18,041 bases of DNA from assembly GCA_900314595.1 (NCBI GenBank), contig OMVW01000033.1, positions 1 through 18,041 of the forward strand. Direction: 5' to 3'. Position 1 is the stretch's first letter, and each line of letters opens with the position of its first letter. The position numbers and the translations under genes were made by a program. This document shows positions 7,602 to 13,760 of this stretch, in pieces. The DNA comes from an uncultured Dialister sp. Its GTDB lineage: Bacteria; Bacillota; Negativicutes; Veillonellales; Dialisteraceae. Under the pieces are notes generated by a model. The model ran no database searches and was not told the DNA's origin. It saw only the letters and a list, made by a program, of their open reading frames with translations.

Positions 7602-7748
7602 CATATATACTCCCGGCGCATCAGCGCCGCACCTTCCCGCACCCCGCACCCCGAAATTTCGAAAATGAGCCGAATGGGGCATGTCCCAAACAGGGCTGAC
7701 TCCCGAACGCCGATATCGACTCAAACCGCAATATCTGACAGATGCCTC
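7602..7748 (+). repeat. Single ~145-bp unit of the TATATACTC repeat family
   Basis: CATATATACTC is followed by the hairpin CGGCGC-ATCA-GCGCCG, ACCTTC, heptads CCGCACC twice (7637-7650), CCGAAATTTCGAAAATG, a diverged middle section (ggggcatgtc, then ggctgactcccgaacgccg) and the end TGACAGATGCCTCAAAG. The TCA of that end is the stop codon of the neighbouring minus-strand gene. Confidence 0.8.
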
Positions 7749-8382
7749 AAAGAGCCCCCACTTCCGCCACCATAAATCCTGCGGCGTAGGGCCCTATTTC
7801 ATACTGCTGGAAAACCACGTAAATCTTCCCGTTCTTTCCCACATAAAAAGTCTTCGGCACGCGGTTTACAGAATGATTGTAAAAAAGCCTTTCTTCCGGA
7901 ATCTGCTCTTCAATGGCCCGGTTCACATCTTCTGCCGAAAGATCCGGCAAAAGATCATTCAATGTGACTTTATGGCCCCATTTGTCAAAATTCATGGACC
8001 TGGCTCCGGTGATAGGATGGGCCGCCCCGTCTGCATAGCATGCCTCGAAAAGGATGAAACTGGTGATTCCTTCCGGATTGACCATTCCTTCCTGCCAGTA
8101 AATCCAGCCGTTCGTCTTCCAGTCCTCATTGCGCTTTCTGATATATTTCGAAAATTCATCCACTTCCGTATCGATGGCTGCATTGATCCGTGCCCGCCGG
8201 AGGAGATTTCCACCGGAAATGACCGGCTTTTTGACATCCATCACGTCATCTTTATTCAATTCAGCTGCAAAAGAAGACTCCTCTCCCCCTCCGATGCCCG
8301 GTCCCAGCGTCCACTCCGCCGAAACAGGAAGAAAAGAGGACAGGACAATCAGAGCCGCCGGAATCACTTTTCCAAATTTCAT
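7747..8382 (-). CDS. Secreted DUF3298-like (RsiV C-terminal-like) protein
   Basis: A 211-residue exported protein with a signal peptide (cleavage probably after VSA, residue 22). The mature part resembles the DUF4163/DUF3298 pair found in RsiV anti-sigma factors and PdaC-like envelope proteins. Landmarks are the helix INAAIDTEVDEF, WIYWQEGMVNPEGITSF, the DUF3298-type AAHPITGARSMNFDKWG then LNDLLPDLSAEDVNRAI, and a C-terminal FYVGKNGKIYVVFQQYEIGP followed by YAAGF. There is no transmembrane anchor or anti-sigma N-terminus, so it is a free envelope protein; its biochemical role is unknown. GGAGG lies 8 nt before the ATG. It follows its paralogue by 78 nt on the same strand and is probably co-transcribed. 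Its stop codon overlaps the adjacent repeat unit. Confidence 0.8.
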   Translation of the reverse strand: MKFGKVIPAALIVLSSFLPVSAEWTLGPGIGGGEESSFAAELNKDDVMDVKKPVISGGNLLRRARINAAIDTEVDEFSKYIRKRNEDWKTNGWIYWQEGMVNPEGITSFILFEACYADGAAHPITGARSMNFDKWGHKVTLNDLLPDLSAEDVNRAIEEQIPEERLFYNHSVNRVPKTFYVGKNGKIYVVFQQYEIGPYAAGFMVAEVGAL

Positions 8383-8460
8383 ATTTCATTCCTCCAGGAT
8401 TCAAAACCATGGTACACCAAATTGTTGACAGATTTCTCCCCCACATACAGGGCTAAGGAA

Positions 8461-9135
8461 CTACACTTTTCCCACCGGCACCGCAAATACTCCTTCGCTG
8501 AAGGGCGTCAGGTCATTCTGCTGGTAGATTGCATAGACCACCTTGTTCTTGCCCACGTAGAAATTGGTGGGAAGCTCGGTAACTATATGTTTATCAAGGA
8601 GAGTGATATTTTTCTTCTTTGCCGTAAGCTCGATGCATTTATTGACTTCTTCCACCGTCAGGTCCGGCAGCACTTTGGTGAGGTCTATAAGGTCTCCGGC
8701 TCCGTTGAAGTTGAGGCCTTTGGCAAAAGTCTTCCCATGCTCTGCGCCTTCCGAAAGCTTCTGCTTCACCAGGACGATGGAGGTGATTCCATCCACATTG
8801 GAAATATAATTGCCGATGAGTCCTTCGTGCCAGATCATCCAGCCCTCGGTGTAGACCTTCTGATTATCATTCCGAAGTTCCCCGATGAAATCGGTTTTTT
8901 CATGAGCAATCGCCGCATTCACCCTTCCTGCGAACGTTTCATTGTTGGAGCGGGTGATGAGGTAAGGACTCCGGAGAAACGTATTTCCCACATGGTAATC
9001 ATCGGTCCGGAAAGCGCCGGACTTCTCAGAAACCTTCGAAGCCAGCCCCGGCCAGAGAGAAGCCTCGGACACACAGGCCCCGCTGAAAAGAAGAGCGGCA
9101 GAAAGAAGAATGATGGCAGATTTTTTCAGATGCAT
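8461..9135 (-). CDS. Secreted DUF3298-like protein, paralogue of the downstream gene
   Basis: A 224-residue exported protein. The N-terminus (MHLKKS, hydrophobic core, SGAC) could be a non-ideal lipobox at Cys21 or a Sec signal cleaved after SEA; I cannot decide. It shares with the next gene the WMIWHEGL / WIYWQEGM segment, DGITSIVLVKQ, LNFNGAGDLIDLTKVLPDLT followed by VEEVNKCIE, and the C-terminal FYVGKNKVVYAIYQQNDLTP. Family DUF3298-like is therefore likely, with moderate divergence between the two. The start has GGGAGG 7-8 nt upstream. It is the first gene of a two-gene minus-strand unit. The function is unknown; an envelope or peptidoglycan-related role is only a guess from the family. 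Confidence 0.78.
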   Translation of the reverse strand: MHLKKSAIILLSAALLFSGACVSEASLWPGLASKVSEKSGAFRTDDYHVGNTFLRSPYLITRSNNETFAGRVNAAIAHEKTDFIGELRNDNQKVYTEGWMIWHEGLIGNYISNVDGITSIVLVKQKLSEGAEHGKTFAKGLNFNGAGDLIDLTKVLPDLTVEEVNKCIELTAKKKNITLLDKHIVTELPTNFYVGKNKVVYAIYQQNDLTPFSEGVFAVPVGKV

Positions 9136-9172
9136 GGTAGACCTCCCGGAAACCGGACAAAAGATTGACAGG

Positions 9173-9228
9173 CAGCAGTCAGCAGTTAGTAATCAGCCAT
9201 CAGCTATGAGCCATTAATCATTAACTTT
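9173..9228. repeat. Degenerate 7-bp-period sequence
   Basis: Successive 7-mers are CAGCAGT, CAGCAGT, TAGTAAT, CAGCCAT, CAGCTAT, GAGCCAT, TAATCAT. The period matches the heptad arrays elsewhere in the window, but no hairpin or CCTTC accompanies it. It lies in the leader of the DUF3298 gene pair. Confidence 0.5.
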
Positions 9229-9269
9229 ACACGGCTGCCTGCTCAAAAGATTTCTATTTTATTTTCTTT

Positions 9270-9298
9270 ATTATATCGTACCCGACGGAAAAGAGGAA
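9270..9298 (-). promoter_or_regulatory. Possible promoter of the DUF3298 gene pair
   Basis: A perfect TATAAT (9270-9275, minus) in AT-rich DNA, with only TTCCTC at the -35 position 17 bp away. The -10 is convincing, the -35 poor. The resulting leader would be about 130 nt. Confidence 0.4.
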
Positions 9299-9316
9299 AT
9301 CATCTGCTTCCACACG

Positions 9317-9342
9317 AAAAGCCCGGCGCAAACCGGGCTTTT
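9317..9342. terminator. Bidirectional intrinsic terminator without an adjacent gene
   Basis: AAAAGCCCGG and CCGGGCTTTT flank a CGCAAA loop, giving T-runs on both strands. No gene ends near it on either strand: the nearest minus gene upstream ends at 10329, and no plus gene lies between 7058 and here. Confidence 0.7.
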
Positions 9343-9520
9343 CCTTTCCATCCTGCCATCTCCATGAGGGGCGTGATATCCCTCCGTTTGAGATGAGACA
9401 AATATTTCCCATCCTTCTATCCTGCCATCATCTAATCTTCTATTCTTCCGGTACTATCCTTCCATCCTTCATTTCCTGCGGCAAAGCCGCCCTTCTGTCT
9501 TTTCAGACTTTCCATTTTTA

Positions 9521-9690
9521 GTGATACGTGTGAAGTGGTCGGTGTTAAATGAAGGATATGGTTTTCTCACGGAAACCAATCTTTTTATATATGGCCTTCG
9601 GCTCTGTTTGAGCTTTATCTCCATATATACCTGCACCCGAAGGGTGCCGCCTTCACCTACCACTTATCACTTGCCACTTATCACTTTTAC
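9521..9690 (+). repeat. Composite palindromic intergenic repeat, copy E2
   Basis: Left arm of 7-mers (AGTGATA, CGTGTGA, AGTGGTC, GGTGTTA), GAAGG-ATATGG (9551-9561), a GGTTTTC-TCAC-GGAAACC hairpin, AATCTTTTTATATA, GGCCTTCGGC, CCATATATAC (9621-9630), the hairpin GCACCC-GAA-GGGTGC, CGCCTTC, and right heptads ACCTACC, ACTTATC, ACTTGCC, ACTTATC, ACTTTTA (9655-9689). The right arm is roughly the reverse complement of the left arm, so the element is quasi-symmetric. Confidence 0.82.
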
Positions 9691-9701
9691 TTCCATGCTC
9701 C

Positions 9702-9742
9702 CTTTTGCCCGGGGCGAATCCCCCTCTTCCCCGGGACAAAAG
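9702..9742. other. Long hairpin
   Basis: CTTTTGCCCGGGG (9702-9714) pairs with CCCCGGGACAAAAG (9729-9742) with one irregularity, around a 14-nt loop. No T-run follows. It sits directly after repeat copy E2, in the 1-kb gene-free stretch between 9136 and 10328. Confidence 0.6.
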
Positions 9743-9861
9743 TTCATCGCATGAAGTATAGGACTCTCACCGCCTTTGAGTCACGACATCTCATGAGCTT
9801 TAGCTAAAAAGTGAATATCGGAATGCCCCACATGTGCCTCGAAGCGCCAGTACGACCCACC

Positions 9862-9904
9862 CGCCGCCTGCGGCGCCACCCTCCCAAACCTGGGAGGGCT
9901 TTTA
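9862..9904 (+). other. Two adjacent hairpins, the second terminator-like
   Basis: CGCCGC-CT-GCGGCG (9862-9875) is followed by CCCTCCCA-AACC-TGGGAGGG (9879-9898) and CTTTTAC. It resembles an intrinsic terminator with a short T-run, but no plus-strand gene precedes it. It stands about 100 bp ahead of the TATATACTC unit, like the CCCTCCC/GGGAGGG pair at 7420-7543, and may be a module of the repeats. Confidence 0.5.
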
Positions 9905-9998
9905 CGTTTCGACACGAACAACGAGAGCCAATTGTCATCTGTACCGGCAGCTGGATTCTGCTCAGAAGAGCTCTTCAATCACGCCTGTGCACATCCCC

Positions 9999-10328
9999 CA
10001 TATATACTCATTGCCGCATCAGCGGCAATACCTTCCCGCACCCCGCATCCCGCACCCCGAAATCTCGAGATTGGGCTAAAAGCGGCGTGTCGTGGTGAGG
10101 CTAAGCCCGAAAACCGTTACTGACTCAGGCCACATATCTGACAGATGAATCAAATAAAAAGCCTTTACACATCCCCATTTATACTCGCGGCGCATCAGAG
10201 CCGCACCTTCACGAACCACGAACCACGAATCACGAAATCTCGAAATGGACTCGAAAGAGGCGTGCCGAGGTAGGGCTAACCCACGAATACCGCATCTGAC
10301 TCAGACCATACCAGTCGTCAACGAGCTT
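9999..10328 (+). repeat. Two tandem TATATACTC repeat units (177 bp spacing)
   Basis: Unit 1 starts at 9999 with CATATATACTC, hairpin ATTGCCGC-ATCA-GCGGCAAT, ACCTTC, and heptads CCGCACC, CCGCATC, CCGCACC (10036-10056), then CCGAAATCTCGAGATTGG, GTGAGGCTAAGCCCG and ATGAATCAAATAAAAAGCC. Unit 2 starts at 10176 (CATTTATACTC), hairpin GCGGC...GCCGC, ACCTTC, and heptads ACGAACC, ACGAACC, ACGAATC (10211-10231), then CGAAATCTCGAAATGGACTC. Neighbouring units thus carry different heptads on the same frame. Unit 2 ends 3 bp from the stop codon of the binding-protein gene. Confidence 0.87.
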
Positions 10329-11483
10329 TTACTCCACGACGGAATACTTCCCATCCTTCATCTTCATCAGGATCAAGTCTACTACAGGGTCTCTCTTTTC
10401 ATCGAAGGAGAAGGTGCCGCAGACCCCTTTGAAATCTTTCATCTGGGCCAGGGCATCCCGGATTTTCTTTGTATCCGTGGTTGTGCCGGCCCGTTTCATG
10501 GCATCCATGGCCATATAGATTCCATCGTAGGAGGAGGCAGCGAACTGGTCCGGTGCGTGGCCGTATTTCTTTGTGTAATCCGCTACGAATTTCTGTACTT
10601 TTTCATCTTTTCTTTCCGGAGACCACATGGAGGAGACGTATACGTTGTCAGCGGCCGCTCCTGCCATTTTGCCCAGTTCCGGGGAAACGAAGCCGTTGTC
10701 TCCCAGTACCGGCTGGTTCATGCCCATTTCTCTCATTTTCTTCAGGATGCGGGAGCCTTCCTGGTAGTAGGAGCAGACTACGATGACATCCGGGTTTTTG
10801 GACTGGATATTGGTGAGCTGGGCGGAGTATTCGGTATCTTTGGAGCCGAAGGTTTCCACGTCTACCACTTTGACTCCCAGTTCTTCCATGGTTTTCTGGA
10901 AATATTTCTGTGCGGTCACATGCTGTTCATTGTCATGGGCATAGAGGACGGCAGCCGTTTTATATCCCAGGATTTTATAGGTTTTCTTCACGGTCTGGGG
11001 AATATTCTTTGATTCCGGTACGGAATTCCTGAAGATGCAGTCCCCCATATCGGTGATATTTTCTGCCGTCACAGAGACTTCCAGGGATGGTACTTTTGCA
11101 TTCTGGATGATGGGACCTGCCGCTTTGGCTTCGTTGGAGGTCATGGGTCCGATGATGATGGCTGCTTTATTCTGGATCATCTTCTTTGTGGCATTCATGG
11201 CTTCCGCCGGAACGGCCTTTGTATCTTCAATCATGAGATCGATGGGGAAATCACCTTTGGCATTGATTTCTTCCACGGCCATGCGCACTCCTTCTTCTTC
11301 GGATTTGCCGTATGCGGCAGCTCCGCCGGAGAGGGCTGCGGAGAATCCGATTTTCGCCGCATTCTGGGCGCCTGAGGAAACGGCGTTTCCTCCTTTATTT
11401 CCACAGCCTGCCATACCTGCCATCACGATGGCTGCCATGGAACAGATGCCGATCATTTTCATTGCTTTTTTGAAGTTTCTCAT
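10329..11483 (-). CDS. LivJ-like branched-chain amino acid binding lipoprotein
   Basis: A 384-residue extracytoplasmic solute-binding protein of the type 1 periplasmic-binding fold (Peripla_BP_6, LivJ/LivK group). The N-terminus has a signal sequence ending in the lipobox MAGC (Cys about residue 24), so it is a lipoprotein. The mature domain opens with KIGFSAALSGGAAAYGKSEE and EGVRMAVEEINAKG, then IIIGPMTSNEAKAAGPII, then AAVLYAHDNEQH, TEYSAQLTNIQSKNPDVIVV and FAASSYDGIYMAMDAMKRAG, all family-typical. The start at 11483 is 8 nt from GGAGG; in-frame ATGs further upstream would include the leader hairpin. No permease or ATPase genes (LivHMGF) are in the window, so it is an orphan subunit or is served by a distant transporter. 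A leucine-type T-box leader controls it, supporting a branched-chain amino acid ligand. Confidence 0.87.
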   Translation of the reverse strand: MRNFKKAMKMIGICSMAAIVMAGMAGCGNKGGNAVSSGAQNAAKIGFSAALSGGAAAYGKSEEEGVRMAVEEINAKGDFPIDLMIEDTKAVPAEAMNATKKMIQNKAAIIIGPMTSNEAKAAGPIIQNAKVPSLEVSVTAENITDMGDCIFRNSVPESKNIPQTVKKTYKILGYKTAAVLYAHDNEQHVTAQKYFQKTMEELGVKVVDVETFGSKDTEYSAQLTNIQSKNPDVIVVCSYYQEGSRILKKMREMGMNQPVLGDNGFVSPELGKMAGAAADNVYVSSMWSPERKDEKVQKFVADYTKKYGHAPDQFAASSYDGIYMAMDAMKRAGTTTDTKKIRDALAQMKDFKGVCGTFSFDEKRDPVVDLILMKMKDGKYSVVE

Positions 11484-11513
11484 TTTCATTTCCTCCATTT
11501 TGTTCCAGGCAGC

Positions 11514-11574
11514 AAAACGCCCCTGGAGAATTCTTTGAAATTTCTCCAGGGGCGTCATCCGCGGTACCACCCTG
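11514..11574 (-). promoter_or_regulatory. Second T-box antiterminator/terminator switch (no Stem I of its own)
   Basis: On the minus strand the antiterminator is CAGGG, bulge TGGTACC, GCG, loop GATGA, CGC, CCCTG (11547-11574). The competing terminator is CGCCCCTGGAGAAA pairing with TTCTCCAGGGGCG (11518-11554), followed by TTTT. It carries the canonical T-box core GGGTGGTACCGCG. Only about 38 nt separate it from the first terminator, too little for another Stem I. Confidence 0.88.
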
Positions 11575-11611
11575 TTTTATCACTCAGCGGAGTACAGGAA
11601 GCTTCCCGGAT

Positions 11612-11822
11612 AAGAAAAGCCTCTGTCCCATCACGGGACAGAGGCGACTCGTCGCGGTACCACTCTGCACTATACTCCATGTCCATAACGGGGACTCCCG
11701 CCTTCTCTACTTCGTTCGATCCGGTGCTCCCAGGAGAGTTTCGTCTCATGCCCCATACCGGTTTTCACCATCCACCGGCTCTCTGCCATGGCTGTCATCA
11801 GACTTTTTCCTGCTCATCGCGT
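11612..11822 (-). promoter_or_regulatory. T-box leader, leucine type (Stem I plus first switch)
   Basis: The minus strand begins GCGATGAGCAGGA. Stem I carries the apical AGAGAGCCGGTGG and TGGTGAAAACCGG. The specifier loop is closed by GTCTGATG/CATGAGAC above and AGGA/TCCT below. Its 3' strand reads GAAACUC, so the codon after GAA-N is CUC (11738-11736), leucine. The first antiterminator is CAGAG-TGGTACC-GCGAC-GA-GTCGC-CTCTG (11639-11667). The competing terminator is GCCTCTGTCCC-GTGA-TGGGACAGAGGC with TTTTCTT (11612-11645). Uncharged tRNA-Leu would favour readthrough into the binding-protein gene. Confidence 0.9.
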
Positions 11823-11841
11823 TTATTTCAAGTTGCTTAAG

Positions 11842-11870
11842 ATGATACACGATGATTTTCCTTCTGTCAA
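11842..11870 (-). promoter_or_regulatory. Promoter of the T-box / binding-protein transcript
   Basis: TTGACA (11865-11870) and TATCAT (11842-11847) on the minus strand, 17 bp apart, end about 20 bp before Stem I. Confidence 0.8.
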
Positions 11871-11928
11871 GACAGATTTTGAGATTTTTTTTGCAGAAAG
11901 ATATGTCAAAGGATGAGAGTCCACTATC

Positions 11929-11957
11929 TTGACAATTTCCCTGCCGCTTACTACACT
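11929..11957 (+). promoter_or_regulatory. Promoter of the aminotransferase/racemase gene
   Basis: TTGACA (11929-11934) and TACACT (11952-11957) are 17 bp apart, about 50 nt ahead of the start codon. It is divergent from the binding-protein promoter, with some 60 bp between the two -35 boxes. No T-box follows on this side. Confidence 0.75.
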
Positions 11958-12008
11958 AATCTTAACCACATGTTTCTTACCTTCAGTATTTCAAAAATGG
12001 GAGGATTT

Positions 12009-13367
12009 ATGTACAAGATTCAGAAGAATATCGAAAAAAGCGAAGCTCTCGTTGCAAGAGATGCCAAAGTTGTGGCACCCTGCCAGCACCTTTCCTATTA
12101 TCCTTTCGCCGTTGAAAGCGGCCGGGCCGAAATCCTGAAGGATGTCGATGGCAATGAATACATCGATTTCCTCACTTCCGCTTCTTCCCTGAATCTGGGA
12201 AGCTCGAACCCCATTCTCACGAAAGCCATCGAAGCGCAGCTCAAAAAGTGCACCCAGTACACCGCAGCTTATACCTACAATGAACCTATGATTTCCTATG
12301 CGGAAAAGCTGACCAGTAAATTCCCGGGCGGTGTGAAGGCAAAGATTGCTTTCGGCAACTGCGGTTCTGACGGAAACGATGCGGCAGTGAAATTTGCCCG
12401 TGCCTACACCGGCCGTACAAAGATCATCACTTTCATCAACGGTTACCATGGAAATACTTACGGCTCCTGCTCCATGACCACCTGTACCACCCGTATGCAT
12501 GCAAAGATGGGACCGTTCCTTCCGGAAATTTATCACTTCAATTTCTATGGGGACAATCTGCCGGACGAAGTGGTGGAAAGCCATGCATGCAAGGATATTG
12601 AAAATGCATTCCGTACTTACATGCCTGCCGATGAAGTAGCGGCAGTGGTCATCGAAGCGATCCAGGGCGATGCAGGCATCCTTCCGGCTCATCCGATTTT
12701 CATGAAGAAACTGTATGACCTCTGCAAGAAACACGGAATCCTCTTCATCGATGAAGAAGTACAGCAGGGCTTCTGGAGAGCCGGCCACTTCTTCGCTATT
12801 GAAAACTACCCGGGAATCATTCCGGATGGTATCATTATGGGCAAATCCATCGGCGCAGGCCTGACGCTCGGCGCATTTATGGCCAGAGCGGAAATCATGG
12901 ACTGCCTGCCGGCACCGGCCCACCTCTTCACCCTGGGCGGCAATGCCATTGCCTGTGCAGCGGGCAATGCGGCTTTTGACTACTACGAAAGCGATGAATT
13001 CCAGACTATTTACCATAGAAATATGGCCCAGATGAAGGAAGAACTGGCCAATCTTCAGAAGAAACATCCGGATACCGTTCCCTACTACCGCGGCCGCGGC
13101 ATGTCCTGGGCTATCGGCATCGGCAAGAAAGATAAAGATGGAAAATTCCAGCCCGATGGAGACGGAACATTCAAGATCTGCTTCCGTTCCTATGAAAAAG
13201 GACTCATCATCATCACCCTGGGTGAAAACCTGCTCCGCGTACAGCCGCCGCTCAATATTTCCTCTGAAAACCTCCACAAGGCCTTCACCATCCTCGATGA
13301 ATCCCTGACGGAACTGGAAAAGGGAGAAATCTCCGACGGCGTATTCGACTATCGCCACGGCTGGTAA
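12009..13367 (+). CDS. PLP class III aminotransferase, probable branched-chain amino acid 2-epimerase/racemase
   Basis: A 452-residue fold-type I PLP enzyme. Hallmarks are ILKDVDGNEYIDFLTSASS, FGNCGSDGNDAAVKFARAYT, GYHGNTYGS, IDEEVQQGFWRAG (PLP-ring Asp) and GKSIGAGL with the Schiff-base Lys (about residue 279). Most class III members are omega- or GABA transaminases. From memory, though, APAHLFTLGGN, the FARAYTGR context, IITLGENLLRVQPPL and the terminal GW match Lactobacillus isoleucine 2-epimerase better. That enzyme interconverts L-isoleucine and D-allo-isoleucine (also Leu and Val) by racemisation. This assignment was not checked by search. The start at 12009 follows GGGAGG by only 4 nt; upstream in-frame ATGs lack any site. 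It lies divergent from a LivJ-like gene and ahead of a transporter gene, both with leucine-type T-boxes, which supports a branched-chain role. Confidence 0.82.
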   Translation: MYKIQKNIEKSEALVARDAKVVAPCQHLSYYPFAVESGRAEILKDVDGNEYIDFLTSASSLNLGSSNPILTKAIEAQLKKCTQYTAAYTYNEPMISYAEKLTSKFPGGVKAKIAFGNCGSDGNDAAVKFARAYTGRTKIITFINGYHGNTYGSCSMTTCTTRMHAKMGPFLPEIYHFNFYGDNLPDEVVESHACKDIENAFRTYMPADEVAAVVIEAIQGDAGILPAHPIFMKKLYDLCKKHGILFIDEEVQQGFWRAGHFFAIENYPGIIPDGIIMGKSIGAGLTLGAFMARAEIMDCLPAPAHLFTLGGNAIACAAGNAAFDYYESDEFQTIYHRNMAQMKEELANLQKKHPDTVPYYRGRGMSWAIGIGKKDKDGKFQPDGDGTFKICFRSYEKGLIIITLGENLLRVQPPLNISSENLHKAFTILDESLTELEKGEISDGVFDYRHGW

Positions 13368-13430
13368 CCGGTTTTCGTGAAAAATTTTTGACAGCGGAAA
13401 TAAATATTTCCTGTATATTTATTCAGAGTA

Positions 13431-13459
13431 TTGACTTTACAGAAAATCAAGTGTATACT
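13431..13459 (+). promoter_or_regulatory. Promoter of the second T-box transcript
   Basis: TTGACT (13431-13436) and TATACT (13454-13459), 17 bp apart, end about 20 bp before the T-box Stem I. Another TTGACA lies at 13388 but has a poorly spaced -10. Confidence 0.78.
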
Positions 13460-13480
13460 CTTACATAATTAAAAAACTAC

Positions 13481-13719
13481 CTGCATGGACCGAGACAGGG
13501 CATTGCAAATATCTTTCAGAGAGCCGGCGGAAGGTGAAAGCCGGCAGAAAGCATGGACCCGCTCACTCGCGAGCAGCCGGATTGAAACAGAGTAGGTCCG
13601 GCGGTTTACCCCGTTACGGTATGTTTATGGCATCTGTCATAAACCGGAGTGATAAGTGCAAGGTGGTACCGCGCAAAGGAGCGCCCTTTCAGAAATTTTC
13701 TGAAGGGCGCTTTGTGTTT
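13481..13719 (+). promoter_or_regulatory. T-box leader of the YkvI-type transporter, probably leucine type
   Basis: Stem I starts at CTGCATGG (pairing GCAG, 13572-13575) and has the apical AGAGAGCCGGCGG and AGGTGAAAGCCGGC. Lower helix CGAG (13491-13494)/CTCG (13566-13569) and upper GGG (13498-13500)/CCC (13558-13560) enclose ACA opposite GCUCA, so the specifier is CUC (13562-13564), leucine, followed by the usual A. The antiterminator is AAGG-TGGTACC-GCGC, AAAGGA, GCGC-CCTT (13660-13688). The terminator is GCGCCCTTTCAGAAA against TTTCTGAAGGGCGC (13681-13710), then TTTGTGTTT. The core GGTGGTACCGCG is canonical. The codon assignment is less secure than for the first leader because the GAA of the loop E motif is absent. 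Confidence 0.88.
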
Positions 13720-13760
13720 ACACGGTACGGGCAGGGATTCAAAATTGGAGGGGATGTAGT

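Noticed and set aside
11991..13358. Long minus-strand frame opposite the aminotransferase gene, and a similar one opposite the transporter (13833-14660)
   Set aside because: Antisense shadows of well-supported PLP-enzyme and membrane-protein genes, without ribosome sites or family motifs.
12009..13367. Annotation as a plain GABA or ornithine transaminase
   Set aside because: The general class III signatures would allow it, but the recalled match to isoleucine 2-epimerase and the leucine T-box neighbours make a branched-chain racemase more likely. The alternative is not excluded.
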